Source: Robiginitalea biformata HTCC2501 (lineage in GTDB: Bacteria > Bacteroidota > Bacteroidia > Flavobacteriales > Flavobacteriaceae). Taken from it: DNA of 64,000 nt. Of the stretch, positions 25,836-34,944 are shown piece after piece; positions within the stretch are counted from its first letter, which is position 1; every line of letters begins with the position of its first letter. Under the pieces are notes generated by a model. It ran no database searches. It saw only the letters and a list, made by a program, of their open reading frames with translations, and was not told the origin of the DNA. The stretch covers positions 3,179,501-3,243,500 of the forward strand of contig NC_013222.1 in NCBI RefSeq assembly GCF_000024125.1, written 5' to 3'. The translations under genes and the position numbers were made by a program.

Positions 25836-26854
25836 TGCACCAGCCCAGAACCATATCGGATAAGTTCCTGCTTTTTATCAAAGGACTCGCCATGGGAGCC
25901 GCCAACAAGGTCCCCGGGGTTTCCGGGGGGATTGTCGCCTTCGTGGTCGGGTTCTACGAGGAGTTTATCTATTCCCTGCAAAAATTCAACGTAAAGGCAA
26001 TTAAACTGATCATCGGCGGCAGGTTCCGCAGTTTTTACCGGTACGTAAACGGGCCGTTCCTCTCCCTGCTGATACTCGGGATGCTCTTTAGCTATTTCAG
26101 CGTTTCCCAGCTGCTCGATTACTTCCTTGAACGGAAAGAACTCTACGTCTGGTCTGCCTTTTTCGGGATGATCATTGGATCGATCTATTTTATTTCCAAG
26201 GACTACGAGCATTGGAATCGGCGCACCGTGCCGGCCGGGGTGCTCGGCTTGCTCATCGGGATATCCATCAGCTTCCTGAGCCCGGCCCGGGAAAACGACA
26301 ATCTTTGGTTTATATTTTTCTGCGGCATCATCAGCGTATCCGGGATGACCCTTCCGGGGCTCTCCGGGTCGTTTATACTGATTCTCCTGGGGAATTACGT
26401 ATTGTTGCTGGTGGACTCGGTCAATGCGCTTTACGACACGCTGATCGAAGTATTCCAGGGGGATTTCAGTTTTATCAGCAACAGCGACCGACTGAACACC
26501 TTGCGTATCCTGGCGGTTTTCACAGCCGGTTCGGCTGCCGGCCTGGTAACCCTGTCGCACCTGCTGGGCTATGTACTCAAGCATTACAAACACCTGACCA
26601 CCGCCGTGATTATCGGCTTTATTACCGGTTCGCTCGGGGTGGTATGGCCGTGGAAGCGAACAATCTTCCTTACCGGACCTGACGGGCAGCCCCTGCTCGA
26701 TTCCAACGGGGATAAAATCATCAGCAACTACGAGCGCTACCTGCCAGACACGGGGAATCCGGAAAACCTCTGGGCCCTGGTGTTTATCGGGGTCGGTATC
26801 GGTATCCTGGTCTTACTGGAGTGGTACGGCAAAAACCGCAAACGCAATGCATAG
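25835..26854 (+). CDS. DUF368 membrane protein, PopT-type undecaprenyl phosphate translocase (copy 2)
   Basis: A 339-residue relative of the preceding gene, with GLAMGAANKVPGVSGGIVAF at about 17-36 (NK replaces DV) and GLSGSFILILLGNYV around 180. It is 30 residues longer, mainly by an extra loop near 285-305. Start and stop overlap with both neighbours: one base with copy 1 (TGATG) and eight bases with aroE. Tight coupling suggests that both copies are made in fixed ratio, perhaps as a heteromer. This is inferred from gene layout only. Confidence 0.88.
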   Translation: MHQPRTISDKFLLFIKGLAMGAANKVPGVSGGIVAFVVGFYEEFIYSLQKFNVKAIKLIIGGRFRSFYRYVNGPFLSLLILGMLFSYFSVSQLLDYFLERKELYVWSAFFGMIIGSIYFISKDYEHWNRRTVPAGVLGLLIGISISFLSPARENDNLWFIFFCGIISVSGMTLPGLSGSFILILLGNYVLLLVDSVNALYDTLIEVFQGDFSFISNSDRLNTLRILAVFTAGSAAGLVTLSHLLGYVLKHYKHLTTAVIIGFITGSLGVVWPWKRTIFLTGPDGQPLLDSNGDKIISNYERYLPDTGNPENLWALVFIGVGIGILVLLEWYGKNRKRNA

Positions 26855-27599
26855 GTTCGGGCTTATCGGGAAAGACATCTCCTATTCGTTTTCGCCGGGA
26901 TACTTTGGCGAGAAATTCCGCAAACTGGGGCTGGAGGATTATACCTACCAGATATTCGATTTGGCCGACATTTCTGAATTTCCGGCCTTATTCGGGGAAT
27001 ACCCGGACCTGAAGGGCCTGAATGTAACCATCCCCTATAAACAGGTTGTCATGCCCTTTCTGGACCATATTGCCCCGGAAGCGGCCCGGATCGGGGCGGT
27101 AAACACCATTTGCCTGCAGGGTTCAATCACCACCGGGCACAACACGGATGTCACCGGTTTCCGCGAGTCGCTCAGGCCCCTGCTGCTGCCCGCCGACCGG
27201 GAAGCATTGATCCTCGGTACCGGCGGGGCCTCCCGGGCGGTGGCCCATGCCCTGGAACAACTCGGGATCCATTTCCGATATGTCTCCCGGAACCCCGGGC
27301 CCGGACAACTGAGCTATACCGGGCTCGACGCCCCGACCCTCCGGGAGGTGCAGATTGTGGTAAATACCACGCCCCTGGGTACGCATCCCAATACAGACGC
27401 CCGCCCGGAAATCCCCTATGAAGCCCTGGGGCCCGAACACTTGTTGTTCGACCTGATATACAACCCGGGGCAAACCGCTTTCCTCTCCGAAGGCCGCTCC
27501 CGGGGCAGCCGGATCAAAAACGGCCTGGAAATGCTGGAGATCCAGGCCGAACATGCCTGGAAGCTCTGGAATGCACCAGCAGCAACACCCGGCAACTAA
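26847..27599 (+). CDS. aroE: shikimate dehydrogenase
   Basis: NADP-dependent enzyme of 250 residues reducing 3-dehydroshikimate in aromatic amino acid synthesis. Motifs: GLIGKDISYSFSPGYF at the N-terminus (shikimate binding), NVTIPYKQ with the catalytic lysine near 65, NTDVTGF near 95 with the catalytic aspartate, and GTGGASRAVAHAL near 122 (nucleotide binding). The start overlaps the end of the second DUF368 gene by eight bases, so all three are probably co-translated. Length is slightly short for the family (about 270) but no motif is missing. Confidence 0.92.
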   Translation: MHRFGLIGKDISYSFSPGYFGEKFRKLGLEDYTYQIFDLADISEFPALFGEYPDLKGLNVTIPYKQVVMPFLDHIAPEAARIGAVNTICLQGSITTGHNTDVTGFRESLRPLLLPADREALILGTGGASRAVAHALEQLGIHFRYVSRNPGPGQLSYTGLDAPTLREVQIVVNTTPLGTHPNTDARPEIPYEALGPEHLLFDLIYNPGQTAFLSEGRSRGSRIKNGLEMLEIQAEHAWKLWNAPAATPGN

Positions 27600-27621
27600 G
27601 CCAAAAGAAGGCAGGAATACT

Positions 27622-27652
27622 TTTGTTTCTCGGCCGCTTGTTAGTATCTTAG
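27622..27652 (+). promoter_or_regulatory. promoter of the DUF349 gene
   Basis: TTTG at 27622-27625 and TATCTTAG at 27645-27652 are 19 bases apart, close to the Bacteroidetes consensus with one mismatch in the -7 box. The ATG follows 35 bases later. Confidence 0.5.
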
Positions 27653-27687
27653 AAAGGCATCCGAGCAGGCACTGAAAAATCTATCGC

Positions 27688-29844
27688 ATGTCCGAAGAGG
27701 AAAACAAAGAACTGCACGAAGCTGCAGGGGGGGAAGAAACACCAGGTAAACCGGATCCGTCCGGAAGTCCGGCTACAGGCTCGTCGGGCGAAGCGGGTGA
27801 AGCGGGTGAAGTGGATAAAAAGGGTAAAACGGGGGAGGCCGAGAACCCCGTAACCGGGACCGGGGAAAAGGTTGAAGGGCCGGAAGCAGGGCCTGCCGAC
27901 GCAGATGACTCGGAAAAGGAAATAGACGATTCCAACGCTGAGGACGCCGAGGATTCGGAAAACGAACGCCGCCACCAGATTCCCTTCCTGGATTACCACG
28001 CCCTTTCTATGGAAAACCTCGTGGGCGAACTCCAGCGATTGCTCAGGACAGAAAAGGTACAGGCCATCCGGCGCCATGTAGACGGGATCAAACAGGAGTT
28101 CGACCAGAAATTCCAGGAATTTATCGAGCAGAAAAAGGAGGAATTCGTAGATCGTGGCGGAAACGAAGCGGATTTTCGGTATAACTCGGTAACCAAAAGG
28201 CAATTCAACGAACTCTACGCGGAATACCGGGAAAAACGAAACCAGTACTACAAAGAACTGGAACAAAACCTCCGGAAAAACCTGACCATCCGCCAGGAAA
28301 TTATCGAAGAGCTCAAAGGCCTGGTGAATATGGAGGAGGACATGAACACCACCTACCAGCACTTCAAGGACCTGCAGGAGCGCTGGAGGCAGGCAGGCCC
28401 GGTACCCCGCACCCAGTACAACGACGTCTGGCGGACCTATCACCACCATGTGGAAATCTTCTACGACTTCCTCCACCTGAATCGGGAATTGCGGGACCTG
28501 GACTTCAAACACAACCTGGAGGAAAAGCTAAAATTGATTGAACGGGCCGAAGCACTTGCCGGGGAACCGGACCTCAACAAGGCATTCAGGGAATTACAGA
28601 CACTGCACAAAATCTGGAAAGAAGAGGTGGGGCCGGTAGCCAAGGATCAACGGGAAGCAATCTGGGATCGTTTCAGCGCCGCAACCAAGACCATCCACCA
28701 ACGCCGGCAGGACCATTTCCGGGAACTGGAGAAACGGCACGAGGCGAATCTCGAGACCAAAAAGCAACTCATTGCCGAAATCGCCGAAATTGCGGATAAC
28801 GTCGCTTCCAGCCATCGGGCCATCCAAAAACAGATCCGCCAGGTGGAGGCCCTGCGCGAGAAATTTTTCCAGGCGGGGAAAGTCCCCCAGCAGGACAATG
28901 AGGCTACCTGGTCGGCATTCAAGGGGGCTGTGCGGAAATTCAACCGCACCAAGAATGCCTATTACAAGAACCTGAAAAAAGAGCAACAGGAGAACCTGGA
29001 GAAAAAGCGCGCCCTGCTCGCCCGCGCGGTGGAGCTCAAGGACAGCGAGGACTGGGATGCGGCTACCCCGGAAATGAAACGAATCCAGCAGGAGTGGAAG
29101 CAGATTGGGCATGTCCCCCGCAAATATTCGGACAAAATCTGGAAGGAGTTCAAAACAGCCTGTAACCACTACTTCGACCGGCTCCACGCCCGGAGGAATT
29201 CATCCAATGCATCGGAACGTCAAAACCTGGAGCAGAAAGAAAAAATTCTCGACGAGCTGAAAGGCTTCAACCTGAGCGGAAAGCGGGAAGCGGACCTGAA
29301 AAACATCCAGGAATTCCTGAGCCGATGGAAGGGTGTCGGCCGGATACCGGGCAACAAGAAACACCTGAATGCCAAATTCTACAAGATCCTGGATGCGCTC
29401 TTCCGGAAAATGGGAGTCAGCAAGGCGGAAGCGGATATCCTGAAATACGGCAACAAGATCCAGAAGCTGTCCGACGAAGAAGATTCCCGCGCCATTGAGC
29501 AGGAACGCCAATTTGTCCGAAAGAAAATCGAGGAAAACAAAAGCGCCATCCGCCAGCTGGAGAATAACCTGGAATTCTTCTCGGATCCCTCCGAGGACAA
29601 CCCGCTGGTGAAGGATGTGATCGCCAACATCGACCGGCAAAAGAAAACGCTGGCCAACTGGAAGGCCAAGTTGAAAAAGCTGAACATCCTGCGCAACGAG
29701 CGCAACCGGGCCGAAGAGGCCGGGGATTCGGAGGATACGGAAGGGGAAACGGATACCGACGGACAGGATTCAGAAAACCAGGATTCAGAAAACCAGGATT
29801 CCGGCAACTCGGAGAAAGCCGAAGCTTCTCAGCAATCCGGGTAA
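27688..29844 (+). CDS. DUF349 repeat protein with acidic low-complexity ends
   Basis: A 718-residue, mostly helical protein. From about 110 to 640 it has several DUF349 units, each with a W-containing pattern such as LQERWRQAGPVPRTQYNDVW, IQQEWKQIGHVPRKYSDKIW and FLSRWKGVGRIPGNKKHLNA. The first 95 residues are rich in E, G, D and P, and the last 45 in E, D, N and S, with a repeated DSENQ. DUF349 proteins are abundant cytoplasmic proteins in Bacteroidetes and Actinobacteria without a firm function. Some of the low-complexity sequence is coded by short in-frame DNA repeats. It is convergent with rimO. Confidence 0.85.
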   Translation: MSEEENKELHEAAGGEETPGKPDPSGSPATGSSGEAGEAGEVDKKGKTGEAENPVTGTGEKVEGPEAGPADADDSEKEIDDSNAEDAEDSENERRHQIPFLDYHALSMENLVGELQRLLRTEKVQAIRRHVDGIKQEFDQKFQEFIEQKKEEFVDRGGNEADFRYNSVTKRQFNELYAEYREKRNQYYKELEQNLRKNLTIRQEIIEELKGLVNMEEDMNTTYQHFKDLQERWRQAGPVPRTQYNDVWRTYHHHVEIFYDFLHLNRELRDLDFKHNLEEKLKLIERAEALAGEPDLNKAFRELQTLHKIWKEEVGPVAKDQREAIWDRFSAATKTIHQRRQDHFRELEKRHEANLETKKQLIAEIAEIADNVASSHRAIQKQIRQVEALREKFFQAGKVPQQDNEATWSAFKGAVRKFNRTKNAYYKNLKKEQQENLEKKRALLARAVELKDSEDWDAATPEMKRIQQEWKQIGHVPRKYSDKIWKEFKTACNHYFDRLHARRNSSNASERQNLEQKEKILDELKGFNLSGKREADLKNIQEFLSRWKGVGRIPGNKKHLNAKFYKILDALFRKMGVSKAEADILKYGNKIQKLSDEEDSRAIEQERQFVRKKIEENKSAIRQLENNLEFFSDPSEDNPLVKDVIANIDRQKKTLANWKAKLKKLNILRNERNRAEEAGDSEDTEGETDTDGQDSENQDSENQDSGNSEKAEASQQSG
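29764..29803. repeat. 15-base in-frame repeat within the DUF349 gene
   Basis: Two identical 15-base units at 29764-29778 and 29779-29793 plus a partial third code for repeated DSENQ. Identical copies suggest recent slippage expansion. Confidence 0.6.
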
Positions 29845-29864
29845 CCCGGCGCCACGGGAATACG

Positions 29865-31169
29865 CTAGGCCACCGGTTCGCCGATCAGGTCAAAATCTCC
29901 CGCTTCGGTCACCCGGATTTCGGCAAAATCCCCAACCCTCAGGTAATGTTTTGCGGCATCCACGCGCACTTCGTTGTCCACATCCGGGGAATCAAATTCC
30001 GTACGCCCTATAAAATACCCGCCTTCCTGCCGGTCGATCATACAGCGAAAGGTCTTCCCCACCTTTTCCTGGTTCAGCTCCCAGGAAATCTGGGCCTGCA
30101 ACTCCATAATCTCAGATGCGCGGGCTTGTTTGGTCGCTTCGGAAACATCGTCTTCGAGGTTGAACGCATGGGTATTTTCCTCGTGGGAATACGTAAAACA
30201 GCCCAGGCGCTCAAACCGCGTCTCCCGCACCCATTCTTTCAGGATTTCAAAATCTGCATCGGTCTCCCCGGGATATCCCACTATCAGCGTTGTGCGAATA
30301 GCCATCCCGGGAACCTTTTCCCGAAAAGCCTCCAGGAGCCGGGTTGTTTTTGCCCGGGTGGTTCCGCGCCGCATACTTTTGAGGATGGGGTCGGAAATGT
30401 GCTGCAACGGGATATCGATATAGTTGCAGACCTTCGGTTCAGCCCGCATGACCTCCAGAACATCCATCGGAAAACCGGTGGGGAAAGCGTAGTGCAGGCG
30501 GATCCACTCGATGCCTTCAACCTTCGCCAGGGCGCGTAATAAATCGGCCAGGGCCCGCTTCTTATACAGGTCCAGCCCGTAATAGGTAAGGTCCTGGGCT
30601 ATCAGGATGAGCTCTTTGACCCCTTTGGCTGCCAGGGACTCCGCCTCCCGGACCAGGTCTTCGACCGGCTGGCTGCGATGCCCGCCCCGCATCAGCGGGA
30701 TAGCGCAAAATGAACAGGGTCGGTCGCACCCTTCGGCGATTTTCAGGTAGGCATAGTTGGCCGGGGTTGTGGTGAGCCGCTCCCCTACCAGTTCGTGCCG
30801 GTAATCCGCCCCGAGGGCTTTCAGGAGCCGGGGCAGATCGCGCGTGCCGAAGTAGGCGTCCACATCCGGGATTTCCTTTTCCAGGTCCGGTTTGTAGCGT
30901 TCGCTCAGGCAGCCCGTCACGAAGACCTGGTCTACCCGGCCGTCTTCCTTCTGCCGGACGTATTCCAGGATGGTATTGACGCTTTCTTCCTTGGCATTGG
31001 CGATAAACCCGCAGGTATTGATCACAACGATATTCCCCTCCCCTTCGTGCACCACGTCTTTCTCAGAGGCCTTCAGCTGCCCCATGAGCACCTCGGAATC
31101 GTAGAGGTTTTTGGAGCAACCCAGGGTCACCACGTTTATCCGGTTCTTTTTGGAAGATTTTGTCCGCAT
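29865..31169 (-). CDS. rimO: ribosomal protein S12 methylthiotransferase
   Basis: A 434-residue radical-SAM enzyme that adds a methylthio group to a conserved aspartate of ribosomal protein S12. The N-terminal methylthiotransferase cluster cysteines are visible (LGCSKN with C18, NTCGF and VTGCLSERY), then the radical-SAM motif CDRPCSFC near 150 and a C-terminal TRAM domain ending in GDFDLIGEP. The frame extends to a TTG at 31193, but ATG 31169 matches the family start. It is divergent from the serine hydrolase and convergent with the DUF349 gene. Confidence 0.93.
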   Translation of the reverse strand: MRTKSSKKNRINVVTLGCSKNLYDSEVLMGQLKASEKDVVHEGEGNIVVINTCGFIANAKEESVNTILEYVRQKEDGRVDQVFVTGCLSERYKPDLEKEIPDVDAYFGTRDLPRLLKALGADYRHELVGERLTTTPANYAYLKIAEGCDRPCSFCAIPLMRGGHRSQPVEDLVREAESLAAKGVKELILIAQDLTYYGLDLYKKRALADLLRALAKVEGIEWIRLHYAFPTGFPMDVLEVMRAEPKVCNYIDIPLQHISDPILKSMRRGTTRAKTTRLLEAFREKVPGMAIRTTLIVGYPGETDADFEILKEWVRETRFERLGCFTYSHEENTHAFNLEDDVSEATKQARASEIMELQAQISWELNQEKVGKTFRCMIDRQEGGYFIGRTEFDSPDVDNEVRVDAAKHYLRVGDFAEIRVTEAGDFDLIGEPVA

Positions 31170-31190
31170 GCCAAATCGTTGATTGGGGCG

Positions 31191-31198
31191 CAAAAGTA
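31191..31198 (-). promoter_or_regulatory. -7 box of rimO
   Basis: On the minus strand TACTTTTG fits TAnnTTTG and lies 21 bases before the ATG at 31169. Confidence 0.55.
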
Positions 31199-31261
31199 CG
31201 AACTACGGCAGGAAGTTCGGCTCCCGGGAGACGAAAATGGCGCGGAATTCGTTATTTGTAT

Positions 31262-32377
31262 ATGTATTGGCCCGGTAAAAAGATATCAATTGCAGCTGCC
31301 GCAACCCTGTTGGTCCTGTTGGCAGCGGGCGTCTCGTGCACCTCGGATACGGAACCGGCCGATACCACGCCTCCCGCGAAAACCGGACGCTACTTTCCGG
31401 ATCCGGTCAGCTTTGCCGAATGGGAAACCACAGACCCCTCCGACCTGGGCTGGGACAGCGCAGCCGAGTCGGATCTCGATACATTCCTGGCTTCCAGCGG
31501 TACCCGTGCACTGATTATCCTGAAATCCGGACGCATAGCCAAAGAGACGTATTTCGGGACGTTTACCCGGGACAGCCTTTGGTACTGGGCCTCAGCGGGA
31601 AAAACACTTACGGCCTTCTCTGTAGGCCTGGCCGTGCAGGAAGGCTTTATCGACACGGGGGACGCCACTTCCGACTACCTCGGCGCGGGATGGACTTCGG
31701 CCCCGGCCGAAAAGGAAGCCCTGATCACCGTGGGGGACCAGCTCCGGATGACCACGGGCCTGAACGACCTGGCATTTGATTGCGTCAGTCCGGGTTGCCT
31801 TGAGTACCTGGCCGATGCCGGGGAGCGATGGGCCTATCACAATGGCCCGTATACTTTGCTGCAATCCGTGGTGGCGGCAGGGACCTCGGAAAGCTTCACC
31901 GCCTTTTTCAACTCCCGCCTGCGCAACCGAATTGGCATGGACGGCCTATGGTTCAGCACCAATGGCAGCAACAATGTGTATTTCAGCACGGCCCGCAGCA
32001 TGGCGCGGTTCGGGCTCCTGGTTCTCGGACGCGGCAGCTGGGGGGATACTGAAATCCTGGAAGACGGGGATTTCCTGGAGGACATGCTGACGCCGTCCCA
32101 GTCGTTGAACGCCTCATACGGCTACCTGTGGTGGCTCAATGGGAAAAGCAGCTATATGTTACCCGCGTCCCAGGTGGTCTTCCCCGGGGAGCTGATGCCG
32201 CAGGCTCCTTCCGACCTCCTTGCCGGGCTGGGCAAGAACGACCAGAAACTCTATATTGTGCCTTCTCAGGAACTCGTCATTATCCGGATGGGGGACGATG
32301 CGGGGGAGAGCCTGGCAGGACCCTCCAGTTTTGACAATACGCTCTGGCAGCACCTCAGTGCCTATATGAACCTCTGA
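31262..32377 (+). CDS. serine hydrolase lipoprotein, class C beta-lactamase-like fold
   Basis: A 371-residue lipoprotein (LLAAGVSC, cysteine 26). The penicillin-binding/class C fold is shown by S111-A-G-K114 (the SxxK nucleophile pair) and Y192-H-N194 (the YxN motif). The third motif is less clear. Family members are mostly peptidases or esterases of unknown substrate; antibiotic resistance should not be assumed. The frame runs 34 codons further upstream, but ATG 31262 starts the signal peptide. It sits alone on the plus strand between rimO and the amidase. Confidence 0.85.
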   Translation: MYWPGKKISIAAAATLLVLLAAGVSCTSDTEPADTTPPAKTGRYFPDPVSFAEWETTDPSDLGWDSAAESDLDTFLASSGTRALIILKSGRIAKETYFGTFTRDSLWYWASAGKTLTAFSVGLAVQEGFIDTGDATSDYLGAGWTSAPAEKEALITVGDQLRMTTGLNDLAFDCVSPGCLEYLADAGERWAYHNGPYTLLQSVVAAGTSESFTAFFNSRLRNRIGMDGLWFSTNGSNNVYFSTARSMARFGLLVLGRGSWGDTEILEDGDFLEDMLTPSQSLNASYGYLWWLNGKSSYMLPASQVVFPGELMPQAPSDLLAGLGKNDQKLYIVPSQELVIIRMGDDAGESLAGPSSFDNTLWQHLSAYMNL

Positions 32378-32380
32378 TTT

Positions 32381-34114
32381 TTAATCGGCATACCCCTCCG
32401 GCATCCTTCGGACCGGTAAACGCATTTCAAATGCCCGGCCCAATTCGAGCAATTGCTTCTCCTGGAAGGGACGGGCAATGAAGGTGAGCCCGGCTGGTTC
32501 CCCGCTTTCGCGATACCCCATGGGCACGCACAGGGCGGGGTGGCGCCCCAGGGCGGCATAGGCCGCATGCCGGTTGTTCACCGATAGCACGGCGTCCAGT
32601 TGATGGGCATTCCAGGGTACCGTGAAATAATCCATACCGGCTGCCAAAAGGCGTGCTTTGAGAGCCTCGAGGTCTTCCGGGCCGGTTGTATCCCCGAGGA
32701 TTCCCTCCAGCCTTCCCTGCCCGTAGGGCGCACGGACCAGGCTGTCCTCCCTGTTAAAGGCCACCAGGTCGGCCACGTCGGAAATTCGCACGGCATCCCG
32801 GTTGCGAACGCGTTTTTGGAGGTAGGCGGGCAGGTCTTTTCGCATATCCCCATTAAGCAGTTTCGAAAAGCCATCCAGGTCTGTTTCCGGCGGGGTAATC
32901 GGGATGATTTCCGCACCGGCCTCCCGCAATACCCGGATGGCGCGGCGGTATAGGGAATCCGACTCGGAAATGGCCTCAAAAATACCAAAGCGGCGGCCCG
33001 CAAGGGCAACAGGTTCCACCCGGTGTCCGTTTATCAGCGTAGGGGTTTCCAGTGCAACGGGGTCTTCGGAATCATAGCCCCGCATGGCGTCGAGCAGGAT
33101 GGCCGCATCGGTAACCGTACGGGCCATCGGGCCCGGGGTATCCAGGGTGGATGAAATCGGCACGATTCCCGTTCGGCTCAGCAGGCTCACGGTAGGCTTG
33201 AGGCCCACTACGGAGTTTTGGCCGGAAGGAGACAGGATGGAGCCGGAAGTCTCGGTCCCCACGGCCCCCATGGCATATCCTGCAGCCACGGCCGTGCCAC
33301 TTCCCGAACTGGAGCCTCCCGTTTCGAATTGGCGGCGCCCGTAAGGATTGAGGGTTTGGCCGCCCAGAGCGCTGTAACCCACCGGACATCCGTCGCAAAA
33401 GTAGTAGGCCCATTCACTCAGGTTCACCTTCCCCAGAATCACAGCCCCGTTCATCTGCAGCTGGTTCACGATAAATGCATCTTCCGTGCGGTTCTCCTGC
33501 AGGGCCACTGCCCCGGCGGTAGTCGGCATGGATTCCGTGTCGATATTGTCCTTGAGTAAGACCGGCATGCCGAAGACCGGGTGCCGCTCAGCGTCCGGCA
33601 CCAGGCGCAGGACTTCGTCCTTTTTACGGGCCTCCTCCAGCGCGTTCGGGTTGATGGCCAGGACCGTATTGAGCGTGGTGGCATGGGGCAATTCGTAGGT
33701 GTAGATCCGATAGAGGAAAAAGCGCGTCAATTCCTCATAGGTCAGGGTACCGCCAAGGATTTGCTCCTGGATTTCCGGTATGGAACGCCCCAGAATGAGG
33801 CCTCGTAACTCCCGGTAGCGGGCGGGGTCCAGGGAAAGCGCCTCCGCGTATAAGGGCCGGAAGATATCGTTCTTGTCGGTAACCCGGGACTGAATCAGCT
33901 TATAGCGCATCCTCCGGTTGGGGTGATCGGCATTGGCCGCTACCTCGGAGGCGTCGTCATAGGGCTCCCAAATGCGCTCGGGAACATCTTCCCGGGCGCG
34001 ATCTGCAGAGGTGTTCCCGTCCTTGCAGGAAAATTGAAGGGCGGCACATGCCATCAGGGACGAAATGCCCAATACAAATACTATCCGCCTTCGGATGCTA
34101 GCTGGTTTTTCCAT
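32381..34114 (-). CDS. exported amidase (amidase signature family)
   Basis: A 577-residue amidase-signature enzyme. The Ser-cisSer-Lys triad is visible: lysine in PVLLKDNID (about 205), GGSSSGSGTAVAAGYAMGAV (about 270) and TETSGSILSPS (about 293). The N-terminus is a signal peptide with RRR and a probable lipobox LQFSC. A 90-residue charged segment precedes the catalytic domain. The start overlaps the DUF2911 gene by 34 bases, so the two are translated from one minus-strand transcript beginning at ftsY. Substrate amides are unknown. Confidence 0.88.
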   Translation of the reverse strand: MEKPASIRRRIVFVLGISSLMACAALQFSCKDGNTSADRAREDVPERIWEPYDDASEVAANADHPNRRMRYKLIQSRVTDKNDIFRPLYAEALSLDPARYRELRGLILGRSIPEIQEQILGGTLTYEELTRFFLYRIYTYELPHATTLNTVLAINPNALEEARKKDEVLRLVPDAERHPVFGMPVLLKDNIDTESMPTTAGAVALQENRTEDAFIVNQLQMNGAVILGKVNLSEWAYYFCDGCPVGYSALGGQTLNPYGRRQFETGGSSSGSGTAVAAGYAMGAVGTETSGSILSPSGQNSVVGLKPTVSLLSRTGIVPISSTLDTPGPMARTVTDAAILLDAMRGYDSEDPVALETPTLINGHRVEPVALAGRRFGIFEAISESDSLYRRAIRVLREAGAEIIPITPPETDLDGFSKLLNGDMRKDLPAYLQKRVRNRDAVRISDVADLVAFNREDSLVRAPYGQGRLEGILGDTTGPEDLEALKARLLAAGMDYFTVPWNAHQLDAVLSVNNRHAAYAALGRHPALCVPMGYRESGEPAGLTFIARPFQEKQLLELGRAFEMRLPVRRMPEGYAD

Positions 34115-34944
34115 AGTTCGATATTCCTTTTGCTTATGCGAACAAATTCATCCTTGCCCTCTGCCCTTGCGAGCTCCATGGACCGTGTGGCCGCCCGGAT
34201 GGCTTCTTTCAGGGCACCTTTCCGGGCGAGGAGCAGGGATCGGACCCGGTGAAAATAATACGTGTCGCCCCCGAGTTCCAGGGCGCGGTCTACATAGTCC
34301 AGGGCGCGGTCGGTGTCCCTGCCTGATTCCTGCAGGTAGCGGGCAGCCTCGTAATAGGTCTGGGCCGTTGGATCCCGGGAGAGTGCCCGTTGGATTTCCG
34401 CCTCCATGGCACTTCGGGTATCCACCGCAATCGGGATGCGGATGCGGGTATGGTCCCAGTGCCAGACCATTTGGGCCCCGTCGTGCCGGATGCTGTCAAA
34501 GCTGATCTCGAAATTCTCTTTGCCTTCCGAAGCGACCTCCGGATATACCTCAAAGCGGAAGAGGTCCTCGGCGGGGTTGTAGGCATCCCGCCCGTCCCCC
34601 CAATGCGTGGTATCCCGGTGAAACGCCACCTCCCAGGCGGTTTCCTCCGGGAAGGCATACAGGGCGTAAGTGCCGGCAGGCACCGGGTTCCCGGCAACCA
34701 AAACGGGGCAACTCAGCCTGATTTTCGTCGATTCATTCGCTCCCACCCGCCAGATCCTGCCATAGGGCACCAGTTCCCCGAATATTTCCCGTCCGCGAAC
34801 AGCCGGGCGCGAGTAGGAGACGCCGATACTGCACAGCCCAATCTCCTGGCGGATTTCCTGTGCCGGGCTCGCCTTTGGGTGACGTAACTGGGCATACGCG
34901 CAAGTCAGCATCAACATCAGTCCGATCCAGAGCAGGAGCTTCAA
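34081..34944 (-). CDS. DUF2911 exported protein
   Basis: A 287-residue exported protein: signal peptide MKLLLWIGLMLMLTCAYAQ, then DUF2911 (about 25-180) with GVSYSRPAVRGREIFGELVP and WRVGANESTKI, typical of this Bacteroidetes family, then a helical C-terminus with one or two TPR-like units. No function is known for DUF2911. It begins at the ftsY stop with an ATGA overlap and runs 34 bases into the amidase gene, so all three seem to be co-translated. Confidence 0.85.
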   Translation of the reverse strand: MKLLLWIGLMLMLTCAYAQLRHPKASPAQEIRQEIGLCSIGVSYSRPAVRGREIFGELVPYGRIWRVGANESTKIRLSCPVLVAGNPVPAGTYALYAFPEETAWEVAFHRDTTHWGDGRDAYNPAEDLFRFEVYPEVASEGKENFEISFDSIRHDGAQMVWHWDHTRIRIPIAVDTRSAMEAEIQRALSRDPTAQTYYEAARYLQESGRDTDRALDYVDRALELGGDTYYFHRVRSLLLARKGALKEAIRAATRSMELARAEGKDEFVRISKRNIELWKNQLASEGG

